64,000 nt of DNA from Bacteroidales bacterium. Its GTDB lineage: Bacteria > Bacteroidota > Bacteroidia > Bacteroidales > UBA932. Location: positions 1 through 64,000 of the forward strand of contig JAFZRX010000007.1 in assembly GCA_017619675.1 (NCBI GenBank). The letters run 5' to 3'. A model generated the notes under the pieces. That model had not been told where the DNA came from and did not search any database. It saw only the letters and a program-made list of their open reading frames with translations. Positions 16,666 through 24,677 of the stretch are shown here, piece after piece. Each line of letters opens with the position of its first letter. Within the stretch, counting starts at the first letter, position 1. The position numbers and the translations under genes were made by a program.

Positions 16666-16673
16666 CAAAGTTA
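16666..16673 (-). promoter_or_regulatory. Putative -7 box of the glucosaminidase-mltG operon
   Basis: CAAAGTTA on the plus strand is TAACTTTG on the minus strand, a perfect -7 box, 4 nt before the ATG at 16661. Its last three bases are the rnz stop codon. The transcript would have essentially no leader. Confidence 0.5.
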
Positions 16674-17444
16674 GTAAATCTCAAAGACATCTCCATCATT
16701 TGCCGCCACAGTATCGGGGAAAGTTTCACGGCATTCCCTTTCGAACTGCGACAGGTCACGCACGCGCGACGAGTAGTGCCCGATCACCAGGCGCTCCGCG
16801 CCTGCCTCCAGGGCACAGCGCGCCGCGTCGTCCGTCACGGAGTGGAACCGCGCCGCCGCCTTGTCCGCGAACTCCCTGGTGTAGGTGCATTCGTGATAGA
16901 GATACTTCACTCCCTTGACCCACTGCGGCAGCTCCGGGAACGGCGTGGTGTCGCTGCAATACGCGTACGCGTACTTCCCCTTATATGCAAAGCCGAAGCC
17001 AAAACACTCAATCTTGTGCCTCAAAGGGAACGCGCTGACTACCAGATCTCCCATGCTGAGGATCTCCTCAGGCTCCTTGGCATCCAGCACCACGTGCTCC
17101 ACCTGGTACGTGTCATCGGTCCCGAAATAACTCTTGTAGAAATTCAGGATGGGGCCGAAGGAGCGGGGCGCAAAGATTCGCAGCGGCTGCGTGCGGCCGT
17201 ACATGGACATGGTTGACAGCAGGCCGAACAGTCCCAGGCAGTGGTCGCCGTGGATATGCGACAGGAAAATGGCCTCCACCTTCAGGAATGACAGATGCAG
17301 GCGCCTGAACTGCTGCTGGGCGCCCTCGCCGCAGTCAATCAAGAACAAGCGCCCGTGCACGTTCAGTACTTGGGCGCTTGGATTTCTGTCTGCAATGGGC
17401 ACGGCCGATGCCGTACCCAGTACAGTTAGTATGAAATTACTCAC
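16671..17444 (-). CDS. rnz: Ribonuclease Z
   Basis: 257 residues if started at the GTG at 17444. RNase Z removes the 3' trailer from tRNA precursors; it is a cytoplasmic metallo-beta-lactamase-fold dimer. The zinc motif 'LSHIHGDHCLG' gives H63, H65, D67 and H68; 'GTASAVPIADRNPSAQ' near the N-terminus and 'YHECTY' later are family signatures. An in-frame ATG at 17489 would add 15 residues lying inside rpsA. The GTG (reading V/M-S-N-F-I-L-T) gives the typical N-terminus and overlaps rpsA by only 8 bp, so I prefer it. Cotranscription with rpsA is likely. Confidence 0.9.
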   Translation of the reverse strand: MSNFILTVLGTASAVPIADRNPSAQVLNVHGRLFLIDCGEGAQQQFRRLHLSFLKVEAIFLSHIHGDHCLGLFGLLSTMSMYGRTQPLRIFAPRSFGPILNFYKSYFGTDDTYQVEHVVLDAKEPEEILSMGDLVVSAFPLRHKIECFGFGFAYKGKYAYAYCSDTTPFPELPQWVKGVKYLYHECTYTREFADKAAARFHSVTDDAARCALEAGAERLVIGHYSSRVRDLSQFERECRETFPDTVAANDGDVFEIY

Positions 17445-19293
17445 CTTTCTCGAGTTTGTCCTTGAGTGCTGCAAGGGCGTCAATGTCACCGAGGGTTGTC
17501 CTCTCTACATTGGCGTTGATCTTCTTGACAGCCTTCTTGGTGTTGTCCTGCTCGGCTGCTGCAGCCCTCTCCTTGGCCTCTGAATAGGTCCTGAGGTGTG
17601 AGAGGAGGATCCTACGGGTGCTGCGGCGGAGTTCAACTACCTTGAACGGGAGCTTCTCTCCTACCACTGCCTGCTTGCCGTCTTCCTTTACGAGGTCGCG
17701 GCTGTAAACGAATCCCTCTGCGTCTGATCCCTCGAATGTAACGGTAGCGCCCTTATCGGTGGCTGATGCGATTGTTCCCTCTACTGTAGATCCTACAGGG
17801 AAGTTCTTCTCGATCTCGTCCCAAGGGTTAGGGAGTACCTGCTTGTGGCCAAGGCTGAGCTTGTGGCTGGCCTCGTCAAAGTCAAGGATCTGAACGTCGA
17901 TGGTGTCACCAGGGGCTACAACCTCTGAAGGATGCTTGATCTTGTTCCAGGAAAGGTCGCTGATGTGAACCAGTCCCTCTACGCCGTCCTCCAGCTCTGC
18001 GAATACGCCAAAGTTGGTGATGTTGCGAACGACAGCCTTCTGCTGTGAGCCAACAGGGTACTTCTCGCGGATGCTTTCCCAAGGATTTGCTGAAAGCTGC
18101 TTGAGTCCAAGGGACATCTTGCGGTTCTCGCGGTCAAGGGTAAGGATCTGGGCCTCAACCTCGTCGCCAACCTTGAGGAATTCCTGTGCTGAGTGAAGCC
18201 TGGGGCTCCAGGACATCTCAGATACGTGGATAAGTCCCTCTACGCCCGGCTCGATCTCTACGAATGCGCCGTAGTCAGCGATGAGAACCACCTTACCGCG
18301 AACCTTGTCGCCTACGCCAAGGTTAGGATCCAGGTTGTCCCAAGGATGAGCGGTAAGCTGCTTGAGTCCAAGGGCGATCCTCTTCTGCTGCTCGTTGAAG
18401 TCAAGGACAACAACCTTGATCTTCTCGTCAAGTGTAACAACCTCTTCCGGATGGTTGATCCTTCCCCAAGAGAGGTCTGTGATGTGGATGAGACCGTCCA
18501 CTCCGCCAAGGTCTACGAATACTCCGTAGTTGGTGATGTTCTTTACGACACCCTCCAGTACCTGGCCCTTCTCCAGCTTGCCGATAAGCTCGGAACGCTT
18601 CTGCTCCTGCTCTGCCTCGAGGAGAGCCTTGTGGGATACAACCACGTTGCGGAACTCCTGGTTGATCTTGACGATCTTGAGGTCGATTGGCTGGTTTACG
18701 TAAACGTCATAATCCCTGATGGGCTTGATGTCGATCTGTGAACCCGGAAGGAATGCCTCGATTCCGAATACGTCCACGATCATACCGCCCTTTGTGCGTG
18801 TCTTTACGAAGCCCTTTACGATCTCGCCGCTGTTGTAGGCCTCGTTAACTCTATCCCAAGACTTGAGGGCGCGTGCCTTCTTGTGGGAAATTACAAGCTG
18901 GCCCTTCTTGTCCTCAGCGCTCTCTACGAACACTTCTACCTTGTCACCGACCTTGAGGTCAGGATTGTAACGGAATTCAGGAGCGGAGATGACACCCTCG
19001 CTCTTTCCGCCGATGGATACGATTACCTCGCGCTTGTTGATTGCGGTAACCTCTCCTTCAACTACTTCATTCTCAACAACCTTTGAGAGGGTCTGGTCGT
19101 AAGCGGCCTTGACATCCTCCTTGCTGGTGCCGCCATAATAGTCGGCCTGCTCGAATGCGTCCCAGTCGAAATCCTCAGGGGCGACTGAAGCGTTCAGAGA
19201 ACTCTTCTTGGTTTCTTTTTCAGCTACGGGAGCTTCCTGTACTTCTACTTCAGGAGTTTCCTGTGCTTCAACAACTTTTACTTCTTCTTCCAT
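17437..19293 (-). CDS. rpsA: 30S ribosomal protein S1
   Basis: 618 residues. S1 binds mRNA on the 30S subunit and helps initiation, which matters especially in Bacteroidota, where Shine-Dalgarno use is weak. Six S1 RNA-binding repeats are visible, for example 'NITNYGVFVDLGGVDGLIHI', 'IADYGAFVEIEPGVEGLIHV' and 'NITNFGVFAELEDGVEGLVH'. The N-terminus has an acidic extension of about 45 residues rich in Glu and Val, and the C-terminus is Lys/Glu-rich. The gene is followed by rnz with an 8-bp overlap. The leader is about 90 nt and begins at a hairpin with a T-tract. Confidence 0.96.
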   Translation of the reverse strand: MEEEVKVVEAQETPEVEVQEAPVAEKETKKSSLNASVAPEDFDWDAFEQADYYGGTSKEDVKAAYDQTLSKVVENEVVEGEVTAINKREVIVSIGGKSEGVISAPEFRYNPDLKVGDKVEVFVESAEDKKGQLVISHKKARALKSWDRVNEAYNSGEIVKGFVKTRTKGGMIVDVFGIEAFLPGSQIDIKPIRDYDVYVNQPIDLKIVKINQEFRNVVVSHKALLEAEQEQKRSELIGKLEKGQVLEGVVKNITNYGVFVDLGGVDGLIHITDLSWGRINHPEEVVTLDEKIKVVVLDFNEQQKRIALGLKQLTAHPWDNLDPNLGVGDKVRGKVVLIADYGAFVEIEPGVEGLIHVSEMSWSPRLHSAQEFLKVGDEVEAQILTLDRENRKMSLGLKQLSANPWESIREKYPVGSQQKAVVRNITNFGVFAELEDGVEGLVHISDLSWNKIKHPSEVVAPGDTIDVQILDFDEASHKLSLGHKQVLPNPWDEIEKNFPVGSTVEGTIASATDKGATVTFEGSDAEGFVYSRDLVKEDGKQAVVGEKLPFKVVELRRSTRRILLSHLRTYSEAKERAAAAEQDNTKKAVKKINANVERTTLGDIDALAALKDKLEKGE

Positions 19294-19354
19294 AATTGTA
19301 AATTAAAACAAACTAGGGGTTTAACATTATGTCTTGTGCTCTTGCAAAGGGGTC

Positions 19355-19383
19355 AAAAAAAGCGCCCTCTGAAACGAGCGCGC
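19355..19383 (-). terminator. Hairpin with T-tract between corA and rpsA, overlapping the rpsA promoter
   Basis: On the plus strand GCGCCCTC (19362-19369) and GAGCGCGC (19376-19383) form a stem with one C-C mismatch. On the minus strand it is followed by seven Ts (19361-19355). It fits an intrinsic terminator for corA, but its upstream arm touches the rpsA -7 box, so it would also be the first structure in the rpsA leader. Confidence 0.6.
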
Positions 19384-19390
19384 AAATATA
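19383..19390 (-). promoter_or_regulatory. Putative -7 box of rpsA
   Basis: CAAATATA on the plus strand reads TATATTTG on the minus strand. The start codon is 89 nt downstream, the longest clear leader in the window. Confidence 0.5.
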
Positions 19391-19405
19391 GTAAAAATAA
19401 TTGAT

Positions 19406-20359
19406 TTACAACATTTTCTTTTTGCGGAAAACGTACCAGAGGAGGAAGGCGAAAAGAGCCATTACTCCAAGTATGCCCAGCCACGCCAGACGGTACTTGT
19501 CAAACGGAAGCGCAACGTTCATTCCGTAGAAACTTGCCACGAAGGTAGCAGGCATGATGAGGAGCGTGATCACCGTGAAGATCTTCATGATGCGGTTCTG
19601 GTCCAAGTTGATGATTCCCAGCACCGTATCCTGCAGATACTCAAGCCTTTCAAAGGTGAAGTTGATATGGTTGATGAGCGATGCGATGTCCTGCAGGAGC
19701 ACGTTGAGTTCCTCGCGGAGTTCCGGGTCCTTGGGGCAGCGGCGGCTCTTCACAAGGTTGGAAAGCAGCCTCTGCTTGTCCACTATGTTGGCCCTTATCA
19801 TCATTGCATTTTCCTGCAACTGGTTGATGTCAAGGAGAAAGGCTTCGTTGATATCTTCCTGCTGGTTGATGCGCTTGCTGTACTGGGAGGTGTCCTTTGA
19901 GAACAGCTCCACGATATCCGCGTCAAGGTCCACCCTCTTCTCCATTATCTCAAGGAAAAGGGAGAAGGCGTCAGGGAACATCTCAGGCCTGGCCTGCATC
20001 TTCATCTGAAGCAGGTCGAAGGAACGCAGCGGTATGTCACGCAGCGTTGTAAGCGTATGGTCTGTGATTATGAAGGAAACCGGGTCCATTGCCATCTCGT
20101 CTCCCGCAGGTGACAGGAAGAACGTGTTGGCGAATATCCCTGCATCTTCCTCCCAGAAGCGGGAGGAACTTTCAATCTCCTCAGTTTGGTCACGGCTTTG
20201 AACCTCTGTATCAAGGAAAGCCTCGGTTGCTCTTTTTTCCTCTCCTGTTGGTTCCAGGATATCTATCCAGAGCACATTTTCTTTGCTGATAGTAGCAAAC
20301 TCCGTTTGAGACCGGGAGAGTAAAATCTCATTCCCGCGCCTGTAGAAAATCTTGATCAT
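19406..20359 (-). CDS. corA: CorA-family magnesium/divalent cation transporter
   Basis: 317 residues. CorA forms an inner-membrane pentamer that imports Mg2+ (some relatives move Co2+, Ni2+ or Zn2+). The long N-terminal cytoplasmic alpha/beta and helical funnel is followed by two C-terminal membrane segments (about 256-276 and 290-311). The diagnostic 'YGMN' selectivity motif lies after the first and a basic tail 'FRKKKML' after the second. The length is typical. It is preceded by a leader of about 80 nt in which the ribosome-binding site can pair with an upstream CCTTCC. Upstream on the same strand is mntP, another metal transporter. Confidence 0.93.
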   Translation of the reverse strand: MIKIFYRRGNEILLSRSQTEFATISKENVLWIDILEPTGEEKRATEAFLDTEVQSRDQTEEIESSSRFWEEDAGIFANTFFLSPAGDEMAMDPVSFIITDHTLTTLRDIPLRSFDLLQMKMQARPEMFPDAFSLFLEIMEKRVDLDADIVELFSKDTSQYSKRINQQEDINEAFLLDINQLQENAMMIRANIVDKQRLLSNLVKSRRCPKDPELREELNVLLQDIASLINHINFTFERLEYLQDTVLGIINLDQNRIMKIFTVITLLIMPATFVASFYGMNVALPFDKYRLAWLGILGVMALFAFLLWYVFRKKKML

Positions 20360-20362
20360 AAT

Positions 20363-20396
20363 CCTTCCAGTGTTGGTCCCGGCAATAGTCGGAAGG
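20363..20396 (-). promoter_or_regulatory. corA leader hairpin pairing the ribosome-binding site
   Basis: On the mRNA (minus) strand GGAAGG (plus 20363-20368), just before the ATG at 20359, can pair with CCTTCC (plus 20391-20396) across a 22-nt loop. The leader also contains two direct copies of CGTCGGCT. This could be metal-responsive control, but it matches no riboswitch I recognise. Confidence 0.35.
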
Positions 20397-20441
20397 GTGT
20401 TAAACTTACGGGTTAGCCGACGTCACGGAGAAGCCGACGGC

Positions 20442-20449
20442 GCAAAGAT
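20442..20449 (-). promoter_or_regulatory. Putative -7 box of corA
   Basis: CAAAGATA on the plus strand is TATCTTTG on the minus strand, located about 82 nt upstream of the corA start and just past the end of mntP. Confidence 0.5.
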
Positions 20450-20457
20450 AGAAAAAA

Positions 20458-21012
20458 TTATTTAAGTAGAATACTTATGCCTATGCCTATAAGCACCAAA
20501 CCGCCTATAATTTCTGCGATATGTCCCACCTTGCCGGCCAGGGCCTTGCCTCCCATTATTCCCAGGACTACGCTCAGGAAGGTGACTATGAACACGGCTA
20601 TGGCCTTGGGTGCGATCTCGGCAAAGGAGTCGCCGCTAAGGGACATGGATATTCCAACGGCCAGCGCATCAATGCTGGTGGCTATGCCGCCCAGGATGAT
20701 ATTGCGCAGTCCGTTCAGGTTGCGGACCTCATCCTTTCCCCTGACTCCTTCCAGGAACATGCTGCCGCCCACATAGAGCAACAGCAGGAATCCTATCCAC
20801 GGGGCCACTTTGCCAATGTACGGGACAATTGCGCTGCCGAAGGCCCAGCCCACCATCAGGAAACCTGTCTGGATAATGGCGAATGCAGCGGCCACAATGA
20901 GGGTGTCCTTCCAGTCCACCCGGGCCATTGTTGTGCCGGAGCAGAGGCTCACCGCAAAACAGTCCGCGCAGAGCGACAGGGCGAAAAGAACTACGGAAAA
21001 AAGCACTGTCAT
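20458..21012 (-). CDS. mntP: Manganese efflux pump MntP
   Basis: 184 residues with six hydrophobic segments; an inner-membrane Mn2+ exporter (YebN family). The two repeat halves each carry an acidic metal site: 'LSLCADCFAVSLCSG' near residue 13 and 'GGIATSIDALAVGISMSL' near residue 110. The length is typical. The ATG overlaps the recR stop by 4 bp, making it the last gene of the gmk-nadD-kinase-recR-mntP operon. In many bacteria mntP is controlled by a manganese riboswitch; I see none directly upstream here, as expected for an internal operon gene. Confidence 0.9.
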   Translation of the reverse strand: MTVLFSVVLFALSLCADCFAVSLCSGTTMARVDWKDTLIVAAAFAIIQTGFLMVGWAFGSAIVPYIGKVAPWIGFLLLLYVGGSMFLEGVRGKDEVRNLNGLRNIILGGIATSIDALAVGISMSLSGDSFAEIAPKAIAVFIVTFLSVVLGIMGGKALAGKVGHIAEIIGGLVLIGIGISILLK

Positions 21013-21626
21013 GGCTTGAATTCAATCCTGTTGACGATGGAGCGTCCCAGCGTGAGGGAATCCGCGTATTCAAGGTCATCGCCGAAGCCAAGTCCGCGCG
21101 CAAGCGACGTCACCTTGACGCCAAGGTGTTCTATCTGCCTGTAGATATAGAACGACGTGGTCTCCCCCTCCACGTCCCCGCTCAGGGCCAGGATCACTTC
21201 CACGCCTTCTCCCTGGAGGGCGCGGAGCCTTTCCACCAACTCCTTGATTGTCAGGTCCGAAGGGCCTATTCCGTTGATCGGGGAGATGATGCCGCCCAGC
21301 ACGTGGTACACGCCCTTGTACTGGCCGGTGTTCTCAATGCTCATGACGTCCCTGACGCTCTCCACCACACATATCGTGCGGTGGTCGCGGGAAGGGTCCC
21401 CGCATATTGAGCAAGTCTCGCTGTCGGAAATCATCCTGCACTCCTTGCAGTAGCGCACGCCGTCCACCAGGTTGTTGATGGCGGAGGTGAAGTGGTGCAC
21501 GTTCTCCTGCGGCTGCCCCAGCAGATGCAGGGCCAGGCGCAGGGCGCTCCTGTGCCCCACTCCGGGAAGGGTCCCTATGGCCTCTACGGCGTCTTCAAGC
21601 AGTTTTGACGGATATTTCTCAATCAT
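21009..21626 (-). CDS. recR: Recombination mediator protein RecR
   Basis: 205 residues. RecR, with RecO and RecF, loads RecA on gapped DNA. An N-terminal helix-hairpin-helix ('IGTLPGVGHRSALRLALHLL') is followed by a four-cysteine zinc finger ('CKECRMISDSETCSICGDPS'). A Toprim domain starts at 'ICVVESVRDVMSIENTGQY', and the C-terminal Walker-B-like segment ends the protein. The length is standard. It overlaps the upstream kinase gene by 8 bp and mntP by 4 bp, so translation is probably coupled. Confidence 0.96.
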   Translation of the reverse strand: MIEKYPSKLLEDAVEAIGTLPGVGHRSALRLALHLLGQPQENVHHFTSAINNLVDGVRYCKECRMISDSETCSICGDPSRDHRTICVVESVRDVMSIENTGQYKGVYHVLGGIISPINGIGPSDLTIKELVERLRALQGEGVEVILALSGDVEGETTSFYIYRQIEHLGVKVTSLARGLGFGDDLEYADSLTLGRSIVNRIEFKP

Positions 21627-22425
21627 TGGAATGGTACTCGATAAGTCCCTTCATGGGGGATTCCTCTATCCTTGAAATCTTTATTCCGTAAGGGGCGGCC
21701 ACTTCCGTGAAGACATCCTTGAGACTGTATACGAATCCGCCCACCAGGCCCACGGGATATTCCTTGTATTCGTAGCGGCTGAGGGCACGGTCAATGAACA
21801 GCCTGAAGTTCAGTTTAATAAGGTCGCGGATGTATTCGCATGAAGAATATCTTTCTATGAGCCACGGGGCAAAGGATCCCAGATAGCGGGAAGGGGTCTC
21901 ACCCTTGTAGACATTCCTGACAACGGTGGTGTAATCCACCTTGAAGGAAGCCTCCAGTTCTTCAGCGATCTCATTTGGCACCAGTCCTTTCAGGAAGTCC
22001 GATATGAACATCTTGCCAAGGCAGGCGGCGCTGCCCTCGTCTCCCAGGATGAAGCCGCCGGAACGGACATTTTGGACCACATTCTGGCCATCGTAGAAGC
22101 AACTGTTGGAACCGGTGCCCATTATGGCAACTATGCCGCTCTGGTGGCCGCAGAGGGCGCGGGCCGCGGCAAGCAGGTCGGAAGCGTATTCTACGTTTCC
22201 GCTGGTGCGCGGCTCAAGCAGGCCCGCCGCATAGATATGCACCTCGCTTACCAGCTCGTAGTTGGTATTGAGAGCGGCTATGGCCTTCTGGGTATAGCTG
22301 TCAATGGATTGGGAAGGCATAGTGGTAAGGTTCACGCCCTCCGTGCGCAAATGTCCTATTGTTCCGTCCTGACGGATGGCGCACCAGTCAGTCTTGGTGG
22401 CTCCGCTGTCTACTATAAGTTTCAT
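21619..22425 (-). CDS. BadF/BadG/BcrA/BcrD-type ATPase, N-acetylglucosamine-kinase-like
   Basis: 268 residues with the ASKHA (actin-like) fold. Phosphate-1 motif 'LIVDSGATKTDWC' lies at residues 3-15, and phosphate-2/adenosine motifs include 'AIMGTGSNSCFYDG' and 'GGFILGDEGSAACLGK'. Relatives are N-acetylglucosamine kinases or activator ATPases. Single-domain proteins of this length with 'DSGATKTDW' are usually annotated as sugar kinases, so a cytoplasmic role in amino-sugar salvage is likely but not proven. It lies between nadD and recR in a tight operon, which gives no clue to its substrate. Confidence 0.8.
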   Translation of the reverse strand: MKLIVDSGATKTDWCAIRQDGTIGHLRTEGVNLTTMPSQSIDSYTQKAIAALNTNYELVSEVHIYAAGLLEPRTSGNVEYASDLLAAARALCGHQSGIVAIMGTGSNSCFYDGQNVVQNVRSGGFILGDEGSAACLGKMFISDFLKGLVPNEIAEELEASFKVDYTTVVRNVYKGETPSRYLGSFAPWLIERYSSCEYIRDLIKLNFRLFIDRALSRYEYKEYPVGLVGGFVYSLKDVFTEVAAPYGIKISRIEESPMKGLIEYHSND

Positions 22426-22438
22426 ATCGTTAGAATTG

Positions 22439-22996
22439 TCACATCAGCCATTTGTCCATGTTCTCTCCCCTCTCAAGCGCCTCCCTTATCTCAGTGGAAG
22501 AGATGTCCACCATGGGCGCGTCAATGAGGCGTATCCTGTACGCGGGGTCCTCCGCAAGGAGGCTGTCGCGCAGGGCCGCCGAATCCACGCCTTCACGCGG
22601 ATATACCAGCACCCCATATTCCTTCAGTATCCTGGAATACGCCTTCCACCTGCGCATACGCTCCAGGTTGTCGGCGCCTATCACCAGGGTGAATTCATTG
22701 TCCGGCTCACGCTCCCGCAGGGCGTCAAGCGTCTTTATGGTATAGTTGGGAGGCGGCATGCGCAGTTCAATGCGGTCCACCTTCACGCGCAGGCCGGGGT
22801 GACGGCGCACCGCGCGCCTTGCCGCGCGGAAGCGCTTCCGCCCCGTCCGCGCCTTCCCCTCGTCTTTCAGGGGGTTCTGCGGGGTAACTACCAGGTATAC
22901 CCAGTCAAAGTCCTCCTTCTGCGTGATATACTCCATAATGGCCAGGTGGCCTATATGGAGGGGGTCGAAGGAGCCTGAGTATACCGCTATCTTCAT
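22439..22996 (-). CDS. nadD: Nicotinate-nucleotide adenylyltransferase
   Basis: 185 residues. NadD makes deamido-NAD from nicotinate mononucleotide and ATP. The nucleotidyltransferase motif 'YSGSFDPLHIGHLAIMEY' sits at the N-terminus (family HxGH as H-I-G-H), and 'DISSTEIREAL' is the C-terminal signature. The length is typical. It overlaps gmk by 4 bp; gmk-nadD adjacency is common in Bacteroidales. The basic stretch near residues 50-70 (many Arg) is normal for the family. Confidence 0.94.
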   Translation of the reverse strand: MKIAVYSGSFDPLHIGHLAIMEYITQKEDFDWVYLVVTPQNPLKDEGKARTGRKRFRAARRAVRRHPGLRVKVDRIELRMPPPNYTIKTLDALREREPDNEFTLVIGADNLERMRRWKAYSRILKEYGVLVYPREGVDSAALRDSLLAEDPAYRIRLIDAPMVDISSTEIREALERGENMDKWLM

Positions 22997-23562
22997 AGGG
23001 ACAGGAATTTGTCAGTGAGGTCTTCCGCCTTGCGGAATGTATCAGCCAGGACGTCGTTCACCAGTTCTATGTCGAACTTCCCAAGGGCGAACTCCAGTTC
23101 CGACGCGGCCTTTGCCAGGCGCTCCTTTATGGCCTCTTCGCTGTCAGTGCCGCGGCCGCGCAGGCGCTGCTCCAGCACTTCCAGCGAAGGCGGCAGTATG
23201 AGCACGGAAAGGGCCTTGTCGCCAAAGTATTTCTTGAGGTTGTAGCCTCCCTTCACGTCCACGTCAAACAGGATCACCTTGTCCTTTGCCCATATCCTTT
23301 CCACCTCTGACTTGAGGGTTCCGTAGAAACGGTTCTCGTACACTTCCTCATACTCCACAAACGCGTCCTGCGCAATCAGTTCGCGGAATTTGTCGGCGTC
23401 AATGAAGTAGTATTCCACTCCGTCCTTCTCTTCTCCGCGCGGCGCGCGGGAGGTTGCGGACACGGAGAACTCGAACTGCGGATACAGTTCCAGGAGGTGA
23501 TTCACCACCGTGCTCTTGCCAGCCCCGGAAGGTGCTGAAAATATCATTACTTTATTGCCCAT
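22993..23562 (-). CDS. gmk: Guanylate kinase
   Basis: 189 residues from the ATG at 23562. It phosphorylates GMP to GDP in the cytoplasm. P-loop 'SAPSGAGKSTVVNHLL' lies at the N-terminus, the GMP-binding 'SATSRAPRGEEKDGVEYYFI' follows, and 'VILFDVDVKGGYNLKK' contains the Walker B-like Asp. An in-frame TTG seven codons upstream sits inside the promoter and is unlikely to be used. It is the first gene of the gmk-nadD-kinase-recR-mntP operon. Confidence 0.96.
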   Translation of the reverse strand: MGNKVMIFSAPSGAGKSTVVNHLLELYPQFEFSVSATSRAPRGEEKDGVEYYFIDADKFRELIAQDAFVEYEEVYENRFYGTLKSEVERIWAKDKVILFDVDVKGGYNLKKYFGDKALSVLILPPSLEVLEQRLRGRGTDSEEAIKERLAKAASELEFALGKFDIELVNDVLADTFRKAEDLTDKFLSL

Positions 23563-23580
23563 GCAATTTCTATATTTATA

Positions 23581-23598
23581 CAAAAATAACTATTTTTG
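23581..23598. promoter_or_regulatory. Back-to-back divergent -7 boxes of gmk and fba
   Basis: CAAAAATA (23581-23588, minus-strand TATTTTTG for gmk) and TATTTTTG (23591-23598, for fba) are separated by AC, making an almost perfect 18-bp palindrome. The gmk start is 18 nt away, and the fba start 40 nt away. The two polymerases could not bind at once. Confidence 0.55.
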
Positions 23599-23638
23599 CG
23601 ATTGCTTAAACCGCATCAAATATTTATAAAATAAAATT

Positions 23639-24637
23639 ATGGTTTCTTATAAAGAATTGGGTCTTGTAAACACCAGAGAGATGTTTGCAAAGGCCGTCAA
23701 AGGCGGATATGCCATCCCTGCATTCAACTTCAACAATATGGAACAGCTCCAGGCCATCATCCAGGCCGCCGCAGAGCTCCGCTCCCCTGTGATCCTCCAG
23801 GTTTCCAAGGGCGCGCGCAACTATGCAAACCAGACCCTGCTCCGTTACATGGCACAGGGCGCAGTTGAGTATGCAAAGGAACTTGGCTGGGAGAACCCGC
23901 AGATCGTTCTCCATCTTGACCACGGCGACAGCTTCGAACTCTGCAAGAGCTGCGTTGACTTTGGTTTCTCATCTGTAATGATTGATGCTTCATCCCTCCC
24001 TTATGAGGACAACATCGCCCTCACAAAGAAGGTTGTTGACTATGCACACAAGTACGACGTAACCGTAGAGGCTGAGCTGGGCGTACTCGCAGGCGTTGAG
24101 GAAGAGGTTGCCTCAGAGGTTTCCCACTACACAAAGCCTGAAGAGGTAGTTGACTTCGCTACCCGCACCGGATGCGACTCCCTCGCTATCTCAATCGGAA
24201 CAAGCCACGGCGCATACAAGTTCAAACCGGAGCAGTGCACAAGGGATCCCAAGACCGGACGCCTTGTTCCCCCGCCGCTCGCATTCGACGTTCTCAAGGC
24301 CGTCGAGGAGCAGCTCCCCGGCTTCCCTATCGTCCTCCACGGATCTTCTTCAGTTCCGCAGGAGTACGTTGACATGATCAACAAGTACGGCGGCAAGCTT
24401 CCTGACGCAGTTGGTATCCCTGAGGAGCAGCTCCGTCTCGCAGCCAAGAGCGCAGTATGCAAGATCAACATCGACTCTGACTCCCGTCTTGCAATGACCG
24501 CCGCTGTCCGCAAGGACCTCTATGAGAACCCGGGTCACTTTGATCCGCGCCAGTATCTCAAGCCGGCCCGCGACGAGATGAAGAAAATGTACATCCAGAA
24601 GATCGTCGACGTCCTCGGTTCCGACGGCAAAGCTTAA
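23639..24637 (+). CDS. fba: Class II fructose-bisphosphate aldolase
   Basis: 332 residues. It cleaves fructose-1,6-bisphosphate in glycolysis and runs in reverse in gluconeogenesis; cytoplasmic, zinc-dependent. Seen: 'AIPAFNFNNMEQLQAII', 'IVLHLDHGDSFELCKSCVDF' with the zinc His and catalytic Asp region, 'EAELG' with a metal Glu, 'SIGTSHGAYKF' with a zinc His, and 'PIVLHGSSSVP' with the third. The length and motifs fit the longer class IIA/B-type enzyme of Bacteroidota. A strong bidirectional terminator follows. It is divergent from gmk. Confidence 0.95.
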   Translation: MVSYKELGLVNTREMFAKAVKGGYAIPAFNFNNMEQLQAIIQAAAELRSPVILQVSKGARNYANQTLLRYMAQGAVEYAKELGWENPQIVLHLDHGDSFELCKSCVDFGFSSVMIDASSLPYEDNIALTKKVVDYAHKYDVTVEAELGVLAGVEEEVASEVSHYTKPEEVVDFATRTGCDSLAISIGTSHGAYKFKPEQCTRDPKTGRLVPPPLAFDVLKAVEEQLPGFPIVLHGSSSVPQEYVDMINKYGGKLPDAVGIPEEQLRLAAKSAVCKINIDSDSRLAMTAAVRKDLYENPGHFDPRQYLKPARDEMKKMYIQKIVDVLGSDGKA

Positions 24638-24677
24638 TAATAAAAAAGCCCGGCAGATGCCGGGCTTTTTTATTATT
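24636..24677. terminator. Strong bidirectional intrinsic terminator between fba and an acyltransferase gene
   Basis: A perfect 20-bp stem: AATAATAAAAAAGCCCGGCA at 24636-24655 and its complement at 24658-24677, with only GA between the arms. There is an A-tract on one side and a T-tract on the other. It overlaps the last codons of both convergent genes. Confidence 0.9.

Noticed and set aside
20458-21012. A manganese riboswitch for mntP
   Set aside because: mntP overlaps recR, leaving no leader, and the sequence downstream of it does not fit the known riboswitch core.
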